Source of the DNA: Acidobacteriota bacterium | GTDB lineage: Bacteria; Acidobacteriota; Vicinamibacteria; Marinacidobacterales; SMYC01 | DNA: 15,027 nt | Assembly: GCA_029263435.1 (NCBI GenBank) | Contig: JAJCXL010000239.1 | Coordinates: 1 to 15,027 of the forward strand | Reading direction: 5' to 3' | Shown here: positions 7,051-14,386 of the stretch, piece after piece | How the letters are laid out: the number at the start of each line of letters is the position of its first letter | How positions within the stretch are numbered: position 1 is the stretch's first letter | The notes under the pieces: model-generated | Told to the model about the DNA's origin: nothing | Seen by the model: only the letters and a program-made list of their open reading frames with translations | The model's database searches: none | Program-made: the position numbers and the translations under genes

Positions 7051-9027
7051 CTAGTCGCGAGCGACGGCGTCGTCTTTCAGGAACTGATCGAAGAACGCGA
7101 GCATGTCGAGCGCCAGCTGCCGACGATTGGCGAGACCCAAGACGTAGTAGTTCTCATCGTCGTAGGTTTTGTAGCGGTGAGGCTTGTATTGGTTGGTGAG
7201 CGCTTGCGCGAAGAGCTCCGACTGATCCGAGCCCGGGTAGCGGCCGACGCCATGAACGAGAAAGACCGGCGCTGAAATGTCCGCCACTCCATGAATCGCG
7301 GAGCTCCGACGCCATTGGTCTTCGTGGGTCGCGAAAGGACCTAGCTCGTAATCGAGGAGCTTCACGTGTCTGAGCTCGTTCTCGCTACGGTAGAAATGCA
7401 CCCAGTCCGCATAGGCCGAAGCGGCGATCGCGGCCTGAAAGACGTCGGGCGCGATCGTGACCGCGTTCAAGCTCATGATCCCGCCATAGCTGGTGCCGGT
7501 GATGCCCATCCGGGTGTCGTCGATCTCGGGAAGGCTCTTCAAGTACTCGACGCCGGCGACGACGTCCTCGAGATCGCAATGTCCCCAACAGCCGTTATTG
7601 CCGTCTTCGAACGCTTTACCGTAGCCGGAGCTTCCTCGGATGTTGGGGTGGAGGACCGCATAGCCGCGCTGAGCGAAGAACTGAGCATCGCCCGATCCCC
7701 CCTCTCCGAACGGCTCGAACATATCGCGGTACTGACCGGTGGGCCCGCCGTGAATCCATAGAATGCCGGGAGCTTTCTTGCCCGGAGCGAGGTGAGGCGG
7801 GCGGTAGAGGTAAGCCGAGATCGTGAAGCCGTCCGAGCTTTGATAGTGAACTTTCTCGGGCACGACGAGTCGGGACTCGAAGTTTCCCGCCGGCATCGAG
7901 TCGGTCAGCTGCCGGGGCTCGTGGGTGCCGGGCTTGGCCGAGACGACGAAGAGATCCGCCGGTCGGGTGAGCGTCGCCATCGTGAAGGCTACCTTCTGAC
8001 CGTCTGGCGACCACGCGGGGCTCGAGACCCGTCCTGGATCTTCGGACACGAGGGTCTGGGGCGCGCCGCCTGTCGTCGACACGACGCGCAAGTCGTAGCG
8101 GCCGTCGTGGTTCTCGGTGTACACGATCGACGAGCCGTCGGGCGACCATTGGGCCTCGTGCTGGTCCGCTTCGGCGGAGCTCATCGGGTGAGGATCGCCG
8201 CCGGCCAAAGGGGCGATCCAGTAGTTGATCCACCCGCTGCGGTGAGACGGGAACAAGACGCTCGTGCCGTCCGGGGACACTCGCGGATAGCCGAAGCGGG
8301 TGCCGGCTCCGTAGTCGAAGAAGTCGCTGTCGGACACGACGGTTCGAGCATTGGCGCCGTCCGCGTCCGTGACGATCACATCGTGATCCGCCCAGGCGTC
8401 ATCGAGTCGAACGTAGACGAGTCGTTTCGCGTCCGGGGTCCACGTCGGAAAGACTTCGTAGCGTTTGTCTCGTGTGATCCTACGGAGCTTTCCTTCAGGG
8501 ACGGAGACGGTCCAAATGTCGTAGTTACCGTGGCGGTCGGAGGCGAAAGCGATGAAGCCTTCGTCCGGCGCCCAGGTCTTGGAGTTGATGCGCGCCCCCA
8601 GATGAGTGAGCTGAGTTTCGGCTCCGTCCTCGGCCGACCAAAGCCAGATCTCCGGCGAGCCGCTCTTGTTCGAGACGTAGGAGATCCACCGGCCTGCCGG
8701 AGACCCATCCGCCATCTGTGACGAGAGAAAGTGGCCGCTACCGCCGAGATGGATGGGCACGCGAACCGGCGCTTCGCCATCCGGCGAGAACATCGCGAGA
8801 CCGCCCGCGAAGCTCGAGGTCATGAGGATGCTGTTGCCGTCGGGCGCCCACTGGGGCGCGCCGCTGACGACGGAGGTGATCGACAAGAGCTGGTCGATCG
8901 TCAGGGGTTCGGGATCGTCCTCGGCGTCGCTGGCGCTTGCGAAAAGGATCGCGAGCACCGCGACCACGAACGCATGCCTACGACGGGGATGGCTACGACG
9001 TCGGTCCCGTGCGCGATGAGAGTCCAC
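7051..9027 (-). CDS. Exported S9 (prolyl oligopeptidase-like) family protein with a degenerate catalytic triad
   Basis: The 658-residue product starts with an arginine-rich segment and a hydrophobic stretch (about residues 19-35, FVVAVLAILFASASDA), a likely Sec signal peptide or anchor. About 40-400 form a beta-propeller with repeated PD40 motifs (WAPDG, WTPDA, VSPDG, WSPDG twice). About 405-650 form an alpha/beta hydrolase domain with WIHGGPTGQY, NIRGSSGYG and the nucleophile S513 in GTSYGG. The usual EGH motif near the end reads ENY here (Y627), and the position expected for Asp in HGxxD is R596, so activity is doubtful. The only plausible start is a GTG without a clear Shine-Dalgarno sequence, 18 bases after the ATPase gene stop. 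It ends 12 bases from the convergent beta-lactamase-like gene. Confidence 0.92.
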   Translation of the reverse strand: MDSHRARDRRRSHPRRRHAFVVAVLAILFASASDAEDDPEPLTIDQLLSITSVVSGAPQWAPDGNSILMTSSFAGGLAMFSPDGEAPVRVPIHLGGSGHFLSSQMADGSPAGRWISYVSNKSGSPEIWLWSAEDGAETQLTHLGARINSKTWAPDEGFIAFASDRHGNYDIWTVSVPEGKLRRITRDKRYEVFPTWTPDAKRLVYVRLDDAWADHDVIVTDADGANARTVVSDSDFFDYGAGTRFGYPRVSPDGTSVLFPSHRSGWINYWIAPLAGGDPHPMSSAEADQHEAQWSPDGSSIVYTENHDGRYDLRVVSTTGGAPQTLVSEDPGRVSSPAWSPDGQKVAFTMATLTRPADLFVVSAKPGTHEPRQLTDSMPAGNFESRLVVPEKVHYQSSDGFTISAYLYRPPHLAPGKKAPGILWIHGGPTGQYRDMFEPFGEGGSGDAQFFAQRGYAVLHPNIRGSSGYGKAFEDGNNGCWGHCDLEDVVAGVEYLKSLPEIDDTRMGITGTSYGGIMSLNAVTIAPDVFQAAIAASAYADWVHFYRSENELRHVKLLDYELGPFATHEDQWRRSSAIHGVADISAPVFLVHGVGRYPGSDQSELFAQALTNQYKPHRYKTYDDENYYVLGLANRRQLALDMLAFFDQFLKDDAVARD

Positions 9028-9045
9028 GTGTCGTTAGTAGGACGG

Positions 9046-10341
9046 CTAGACTGAGGCGCCGAACGACTGCTCGAACAGCGCCGCCACGGCCTTGCGGCCC
9101 GCATCCGTCAGCTCACGCGTCCCCGTTCCGCAGACCCGTCTCTTCTGAATCCGAGGCGTCTCGACGCGGTCCCAATCTTCACCGTTCCAGTGGAACCAGC
9201 TTTCCTGCTTCTGGTCGTAGACGTGTAGTCTTTTGTGAAAATGGCGAGCGAGCTCCGCGCCCCAACCGGTGCCGCCTTTGACGGTCTTGTCGTCTTGGAG
9301 CTCTCCCACGACGAAGACGTCGCCCGCCGTCGCCACCTGATGCCAGATCGATTTCAACAAGCGTTGAAACTTCTCGGTCTTGGGAAACGACCGATGCAGC
9401 TGCGCTTGAACGTAGGCTTCGCTGACGGCCCCTCGCTCGAGCTCTTCTTCGGTAAGCTCTACCGCACCTCGTGGCCGGGTCGATTCCCGACCGGCGAACG
9501 TGAAATGGACCTCGTCCAGCCCCCAGCGTTCAGCGGCCTCACCGAAGCAAGCCTCCGCTCCCGCGGCGCCTCCGGACAAGAGCGTGCAAGATTTCGCCGG
9601 AAGCTTGTTCGCGACATCGGCGGACTGGTCGGAGACGAGCCGCAGAGTATCGGTGTCGAGCTGCAAGTGAGTCTCGGAGGGCTTGTCTTCATCGTGGTCT
9701 TTGAGAAGACGCACACTCACGTGCGTGCCCTCGGGCTCGAGAAAGACGGCCAGGTCAATGAGATCTTTGAAGTCGGCGCACGGTGTCGGGATCTTTTCGG
9801 GGTGTTTCGACGTCCCCTCGCGATGGGTTTGAGCGGTCATCCACAGCTCGGCGCCGAGGCGCTTCGCGATCGACTTGACGGCTCCGATCTCCGCGGCAGT
9901 CGCCACGACGCTGCCGTGCTCCCAGTCGAACCCATCCATGAGGATCACGCCCGGGGTAAAGTCGAGCTTGTCTTTGAAGAGGGATACCACTTCTTGGAGG
10001 CGCTCGTTGGGGGAGCTTCCGTCGGAATAGGTCTGGATGAGTCGGTGCCGGTTGATGAGGGCTCTGACTTGAGCCGCGTCTTCGAGGCCGTTGGCCTGAA
10101 CGAGATCGTCGAACAACGCGTCGTACCACGACTGCACGTGCTCGATGTCCTGGCCGAGTCCGATATGTAGCACCGATCGCTCACGCATCGCATCGTCGAG
10201 GCCGACCTGAACGAGAAACGCGGTCTTACCCACACCCGCGCGCGCCATCACTACGCCCAGGTTTCCGGGGCCCAGACCCTCTCGGGTCGAGCTCTCCAGG
10301 ATCCGAAGTGGGCTCTTTTCGTTGACTTCCTTGCGAAACAT
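9046..10341 (-). CDS. RecA/KaiC-like P-loop ATPase fused to a SLOG/LOG-like nucleotide-binding domain
   Basis: A 431-residue cytosolic protein, with no signal peptide or membrane segment, that I cannot assign to a characterised family. Residues about 10-240 look like a RecA-type ATPase: Walker A at 33-40 (ARAGVGKT), Walker B at 131-136 (GVILMD), and ELWMTAQTHR at 165-174 on the strand where RecA/KaiC proteins carry a sensor residue. Residues about 250-431 look like a Rossmann fold of the SLOG/LOG/YpsA group. LLSGGAAGAEACFGEAA (254-270) provides the glycine-rich loop, VFVVGEL precedes KGGTGWGAELA (355-365), and HVYDQ and a GTGTREL tail follow. From memory, separate homologues of both halves occur in deltaproteobacteria-type genomes as uncharacterised proteins. 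Function is unknown; ATP-dependent handling of a nucleotide-derived ligand is an inference. It is probably co-transcribed with EF-G. Confidence 0.85.
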   Translation of the reverse strand: MFRKEVNEKSPLRILESSTREGLGPGNLGVVMARAGVGKTAFLVQVGLDDAMRERSVLHIGLGQDIEHVQSWYDALFDDLVQANGLEDAAQVRALINRHRLIQTYSDGSSPNERLQEVVSLFKDKLDFTPGVILMDGFDWEHGSVVATAAEIGAVKSIAKRLGAELWMTAQTHREGTSKHPEKIPTPCADFKDLIDLAVFLEPEGTHVSVRLLKDHDEDKPSETHLQLDTDTLRLVSDQSADVANKLPAKSCTLLSGGAAGAEACFGEAAERWGLDEVHFTFAGRESTRPRGAVELTEEELERGAVSEAYVQAQLHRSFPKTEKFQRLLKSIWHQVATAGDVFVVGELQDDKTVKGGTGWGAELARHFHKRLHVYDQKQESWFHWNGEDWDRVETPRIQKRRVCGTGTRELTDAGRKAVAALFEQSFGASV

Positions 10342-10351
10342 TTTCGTGAGA

Positions 10352-10357
10352 CTCCTC
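10352..10357 (-). promoter_or_regulatory. Ribosome-binding site of the ATPase-SLOG gene, overlapping the EF-G stop codon
   Basis: Read on the minus strand, GAGGAG begins inside the EF-G TGA stop (10356-10358) and ends ten bases before ATG 10341. This near-perfect site supports the start and suggests that the gene is translated from the EF-G message. Confidence 0.75.
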
Positions 10358-12437
10358 AGCTTGCTTTCTTCTTGGCGGCCTTTTCGACCAACTCTTCTTG
10401 AATCGCGTCAGGCACCGGAAGGTAGCGCGAAAACTCCATCGTGAAGTCGGCTTTGCCCTGGGTGGCCGATCGCAAGGTCGTCGCGTACCCGAACATCTCC
10501 GCGAGCGGGACCTCCGCTTCGGTCAGCGTGATACCGTGATTTTCCTGCTGTCCGATGATGGTGCCGCGACGCTGCATCAGCGTCGTGAGCACGCCACTCG
10601 CGTGCTCGGTGGGGCCCTCGATGCCGATTCTCATGATGGGCTCGAGCACCTTGGGTCTTCCTTTGTCATAGGCCTCGCGCCATGCGGCGCGTGACGCTTC
10701 TTGAAACGCCACGTCGGACGAATCGACCGTGTGGCTATTGCCGTCGCTCAAGACCACCCGGACGTTTACCACCGGAGCTCCAATTTTGCGACCTTCAGCG
10801 AGCATGGACCGCATGCCTTTTTCCACCGAAGGAATGAACTGTTTCGGGATGGCGCCGCCCTTGGTCTTGTCCTCGAACTCGAATCCCTCCGAGCTCGGCT
10901 CGAGGTAGCCGACGACCCGGCCATATTGTCCTGAGCCGCCGGTTTGCTTTTTGTGGGTGTAGTCGAACTCGACCTTCTTGCTGATCGTTTCCTTGTAAGC
11001 GACCTCCGGCGGGGAGACTTCGACGTCCACCGCGTATTCGCGCCTCATCCGCTCGATATAGACTTCGAGTTGAAGCTCGCCCATTCCGTGAATGACGGTC
11101 TCACCCGAGTCCGGGTCGGCGCCGGCGCGAAAGGTCGGGTCTTCCTTGGTGAATCGAGTGAGTGCTTTCGTCAAGTTGATCTGTGACTTGTTGTCCACCG
11201 GCTTGACCGAGAGCGAGATGACCGGAGCGGGGACGTGCATCGACGTCATCGCGACTTGGAGCTTGCCGTCGGTGAACGTGTCGCCCGTATTACAGTCGAG
11301 TCCGAAGATCGCGACGATATCGCCGGCGGCGGAGTCTTTGATCTCCTCCATCTCGTCGGAGTGCATCTTCACCAGCCGTCCGACCTTGGAATGCTTGCCG
11401 GTACGGGTGTTGACGATGACGGTGTCGCGGTTCATCTGACCCTGATAGATACGGACGTAGGTGAGCTGGCCGTAGCGTCCGTCCTCGAGCTTGAACGCCA
11501 GGCTGACGAGACTCTTCTCCGGGTCGCTTTCGAGCGCGACCTTCTGCTCCTCGTCGTCGTTGGAGATATCGATCGCTTCGTTCTGGACGTCGGCAGGTGC
11601 GGGCAAATAGGCAACGACCGCGTCGAGCAAAGGCTGGACGCCTTTGTTCTTGTAGGCCGAGCCCACCATGACCGGCGTGAGCTTGAGAGCGATCGTGCCT
11701 CGCCGGACAGCGTCGACGATGAGCTCTTCGGTAACGTTGTCTTCGAGGGCGGCTTCCATGAGCTCATCCGAGAACATCGAGAGCGCGTCGAGCATCTCTT
11801 CGCGATAGCTCGCCGCTTTGTCTGCGAGCTCCGCTGGGATGTCTTTCTCGACGAGGTTTTGGCCGAACTCGCCCTCGAAGTAAATCGCCTTCATGCGGAT
11901 CAAATCGACGACGCCCTCGAATTTGGTCTCGAGCCCGATCGGAAGCTGGATGAGGACCGGATTGTGTCCGAGCTTCTCGCGCAGCTGATCGCGCACTCGG
12001 ACGGGGTTCGCACCGACGCGGTCACACTTGTTGACGAACGCGATCCGAGGGACGCGGTAGCGGTTCATCTGGCGGTCGACGGTGAAGGACTGGCTTTGCA
12101 CTCCGGCGACGGAGCAAAGCACTAGTACGGCGCCATCGAGCACTCGCAAGCTTCTCTCCACCTCGATCGTGAAATCGACGTGGCCCGGCGTGTCGACGAT
12201 GTTGACGTGGTGGCCGTCCCACTCACAGTGGGTGGCGGCGCTCGCGATCGTGATGCCGCGCTCGCGCTCGAGCTCCATCGAGTCCATCTTGGCTCCGACG
12301 CCGTCCTTGCCTTTGACGTCGTGGATCGCGTGTACTCGATCAGTGTAAAAAAGGATGCGTTCGGTCAGCGTTGTCTTTCCGCTGTCGATGTGTGCTGAGA
12401 TCCCGATGTTGCGGATCAAGCTGAGGTCTTTAATCAC
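10356..12437 (-). CDS. fusA: Elongation factor G, spd/mitochondrial EFG1-like type
   Basis: The 693-residue product is a complete translocation GTPase. The G domain shows the P-loop AHIDSGKT (15-22), RGITI (60-64), DTPGHVDF (82-89) and NKCD (136-139). HKKQTGGSGQYGRV marks domain IV, and GMGELQLE and EMFGYATTLRS mark domains III and V. The motif KGKDGVGAKMDSMELERERG, the Ser in AHIDSGKT (Ala in most bacterial EF-G) and DYTHKKQ match, from memory, mitochondrial EFG1 and bacterial spdEFG1 rather than the standard EF-G of the str operon. No rpsL, rpsG or tuf is adjacent. Members of this type do translocation, while spdEFG2 does ribosome recycling; that role is inferred here. The start is GTG 12437. 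The symbol fusA is used loosely. Confidence 0.95.
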   Translation of the reverse strand: MIKDLSLIRNIGISAHIDSGKTTLTERILFYTDRVHAIHDVKGKDGVGAKMDSMELERERGITIASAATHCEWDGHHVNIVDTPGHVDFTIEVERSLRVLDGAVLVLCSVAGVQSQSFTVDRQMNRYRVPRIAFVNKCDRVGANPVRVRDQLREKLGHNPVLIQLPIGLETKFEGVVDLIRMKAIYFEGEFGQNLVEKDIPAELADKAASYREEMLDALSMFSDELMEAALEDNVTEELIVDAVRRGTIALKLTPVMVGSAYKNKGVQPLLDAVVAYLPAPADVQNEAIDISNDDEEQKVALESDPEKSLVSLAFKLEDGRYGQLTYVRIYQGQMNRDTVIVNTRTGKHSKVGRLVKMHSDEMEEIKDSAAGDIVAIFGLDCNTGDTFTDGKLQVAMTSMHVPAPVISLSVKPVDNKSQINLTKALTRFTKEDPTFRAGADPDSGETVIHGMGELQLEVYIERMRREYAVDVEVSPPEVAYKETISKKVEFDYTHKKQTGGSGQYGRVVGYLEPSSEGFEFEDKTKGGAIPKQFIPSVEKGMRSMLAEGRKIGAPVVNVRVVLSDGNSHTVDSSDVAFQEASRAAWREAYDKGRPKVLEPIMRIGIEGPTEHASGVLTTLMQRRGTIIGQQENHGITLTEAEVPLAEMFGYATTLRSATQGKADFTMEFSRYLPVPDAIQEELVEKAAKKKAS

Positions 12438-12445
12438 CTTCGAAA

Positions 12446-12452
12446 TCCTCTC
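12446..12452 (-). promoter_or_regulatory. Ribosome-binding site of the EF-G gene
   Basis: On the minus strand, GAGAGGA ends eight bases before the GTG at 12437. It supports the GTG start and the conserved N-terminus IKDLSLIRNIGISAH. Confidence 0.65.
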
Positions 12453-12497
12453 TGAAACAGTTGTTCAGGACAAGCTCTCACAATAGCTCGAATCGCT

Positions 12498-12526
12498 GCG
12501 ACATAGGTGAAAGTAAGATGTATAAA
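12498..12526 (+). promoter_or_regulatory. Candidate sigma-70-type promoter for the amidohydrolase gene
   Basis: GCGACA (12498-12503) shares four bases with the -35 consensus and TATAAA (12521-12526) shares five with the -10 consensus. They are separated by 17 bases, the optimal spacing. Transcription would begin near 12533, upstream of ATG 12599 but downstream of ATG 12518, which favours the shorter protein. This is a consensus match by eye only. Confidence 0.4.
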
Positions 12527-12598
12527 AAACAAAAAACCGTGCCAATAGGAAGAATTTCGAGGTCGGTGGGGCTTTTCCGCCCGGATGAGACCCCGTGG

Positions 12599-14386
12599 AT
12601 GGGCGGCGGTCGACAAAAAGCGCTCTTGGCCGTCTTTATGGCCGCGCTCGTGATGCTGTCAGCGGGGTGCTTCGGGCCGGGGCCGCGAGACGCCGGGCTC
12701 CCCGCCGATACCGTGCTCGTCAACGGCAACATTATTACAGTCGATGACGCCGACGCGGTCGTCGAGGCGGTCGCGATCCGAGACGGGCGGATCGTCGCCG
12801 TTGGAACGAGTGAAGACGTCGCTCGCTATGTCGGCGCGGCGACTCGCCGAATCGACTTGCAAGGTCTGACGGCGACGCCGGGCCTTCTCGATACGCATTG
12901 CCATTTCGCCTCGGGCGGAGCGGCCCTGCTCTACGTGCTGAACTTGAGCTATCCGAACATCGAGAGCGTTGAAGGCGCGACGGAGATGGTCAAAGACGCC
13001 GTCGACGAGACGGGAGCGGGTGAGTGGGTGACCGGCCGCGGTTGGGACGAAGGGAAGCTTCTCGAGCGGCGCTACATCTACGCACGCGATCTCGACCCCG
13101 TTTCGCCCGACAACCCGGTGTTTTTGACGCACACGATGGGCCACTACGCGGTGGCGAACAGTGCCGCGCTGAAGATGGCCAACATCACCCGGGACACGCC
13201 GGACCCGTTCGGCGGCACGATCGATCGCGACGCGGACGGTACCCCGACCGGAGTCTTGAAGGAATCGGCGCAGTCGCTCGTGAGCTCTCTCATCCCCGAG
13301 CTCAGCTTCGAGCAGAAAAAAAGCGGCATCGCCCACATCGCTCGAGAGTTCAACAAAGAGGGAATGACCGGGCTGAAGGATCCGGGCATCTTTCCCGAAA
13401 CCTGGCAGGCCTATCAGGAGGTCCTCGCCGACGGTGAGCTGCCGGTCCGCGTCTTCGCTTTGTGGCGCTCTCGAGGCTCGATCGAAGCCGCTCGGGATCT
13501 CATCGACCGCGTCGGCCCTTTCACCAAACCCTATCTCTCGACGGGTGACGACCATTTGATCTCGGGAGGGATCAAGCTTGCGATCGACGGTAGCGGCGGT
13601 GCCCGCACCGCGTGGCTTCACGAAGACTGGAACAAAGAGTCCACGGACACGGATGTCGGCAATCACGGCTATCCGACCACCGAGCCCGAGATCTTGCGCG
13701 AGCAAGTGCAGATGTATCACGACGCCGGTCTACACGTGAGTATTCACTCCATCGGCGATCGCGGGATCGACTGGGTGATGGATTCCTACGTTCGCGCGCT
13801 CGAGAACACCCCCACCTCGGGACTTCGTCACGGGATCATCCATGCGAACATCCCGACCGATCGGGCCGTCGACCTCATGGCGGAGCTCGAACAGAAATAC
13901 GATGCAGCCTATCCCGAGCCCTCGGCCACGTTCACGTGGTGGATCGGTGATACCTACGCCGGAAACTTCGGGCCCGAGCGCGCGCTACGGCTCAACCCGT
14001 TCAAGACGTTCTCCGACAAAGGCATCCCCTGGGCCAACGGATCCGATTTCAGCGTCACCCCATTTCCCGCGCGTTACGGCCTCTGGTCGTCCATGGCGCG
14101 CGAGACCCTCCTGGGTGTCTATGGCGAGAACCCCTACGGCAAGGACGAGGCCGTAGGTATTCACGAAGCGTTGCGCTCGCATACGATCTGGGCCGCGCGC
14201 CAGATGTTTCTCGAGAACGAGATTGGCTCGATCGAAGTGGGAAAGTATGCGGACATTGCGATCTGGGACCGAGATCTCTACACAGTAGAGGTCGATGCCA
14301 TCAAGGATCTGGAATGCCAGATGACTCTGTTCGAGGGAGAGATCGTCCATCACCGCGATGGAGCGCCGCTGACGGTGAGCGAGTGA
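12599..14386 (+). CDS. Lipoprotein metal-dependent amidohydrolase, YtcJ-like (Amidohydro_3)
   Basis: From ATG 12599 the product has 595 residues. It begins with a lipoprotein signal, KALLAVFMAALVMLSAGC, with lipobox LSAGC and lipidated C24. The residue after Cys is Phe, not Asp, which suggests the outer membrane if Lol rules apply. The rest is an amidohydrolase barrel of the YtcJ type: ADTVLVNGNIITVDD at the front, metal motif D98-T-H100-C-H102, GGIKLAIDGSGGARTAWL, H383 in HSIGDRG and D483 in GSDFS, and SIEVGKYADIAIWDRD near the end. The substrate is unknown; such proteins hydrolyse amides or cyclic amides. ATG 12518 would give 622 residues but a 34-residue stretch before the hydrophobic core, unusual for a lipoprotein. 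The stop overlaps the decarboxylase start. Confidence 0.9.
   Translation: MGGGRQKALLAVFMAALVMLSAGCFGPGPRDAGLPADTVLVNGNIITVDDADAVVEAVAIRDGRIVAVGTSEDVARYVGAATRRIDLQGLTATPGLLDTHCHFASGGAALLYVLNLSYPNIESVEGATEMVKDAVDETGAGEWVTGRGWDEGKLLERRYIYARDLDPVSPDNPVFLTHTMGHYAVANSAALKMANITRDTPDPFGGTIDRDADGTPTGVLKESAQSLVSSLIPELSFEQKKSGIAHIAREFNKEGMTGLKDPGIFPETWQAYQEVLADGELPVRVFALWRSRGSIEAARDLIDRVGPFTKPYLSTGDDHLISGGIKLAIDGSGGARTAWLHEDWNKESTDTDVGNHGYPTTEPEILREQVQMYHDAGLHVSIHSIGDRGIDWVMDSYVRALENTPTSGLRHGIIHANIPTDRAVDLMAELEQKYDAAYPEPSATFTWWIGDTYAGNFGPERALRLNPFKTFSDKGIPWANGSDFSVTPFPARYGLWSSMARETLLGVYGENPYGKDEAVGIHEALRSHTIWAARQMFLENEIGSIEVGKYADIAIWDRDLYTVEVDAIKDLECQMTLFEGEIVHHRDGAPLTVSE

Larger units (their letters stand above)
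12438..12598. other. Divergent intergenic region between EF-G and the amidohydrolase
   Basis: These 161 bases separate two divergent genes and must hold promoters for both directions. The stretch around 12505-12555 is clearly richer in A and T than the rest of the window (TATAAAAAACAAAAAACC). A rightward promoter candidate and the EF-G ribosome-binding site are listed separately. I could not pick a convincing leftward promoter for EF-G. The frame is open from TTG 12461, and ATG 12518 has a fair ribosome-binding site (AGGTGA, seven-base spacing), so part of this region could instead be an N-terminal extension of the amidohydrolase. The codons there (ATA, AGA, CAA, repeated AAA) do not match the gene's usage. 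Confidence 0.6.

Noticed and set aside
7039..7066. Small inverted repeats CCGCGCGG and GTCGC-GA-GCGAC between the convergent genes as a terminator.
   Set aside because: The stems are 4-5 bases with almost no loop, there is no T-run on either side, and most of it is coding for the S9 protein C-terminus. The evidence is too weak.
9046..10341. Calling the ATPase-SLOG gene a known antiphage defence system.
   Set aside because: There is no nuclease, membrane effector, nucleotide cyclase or mobile-element context next to it, and it sits behind a housekeeping EF-G gene. The defence role stays a hypothesis.
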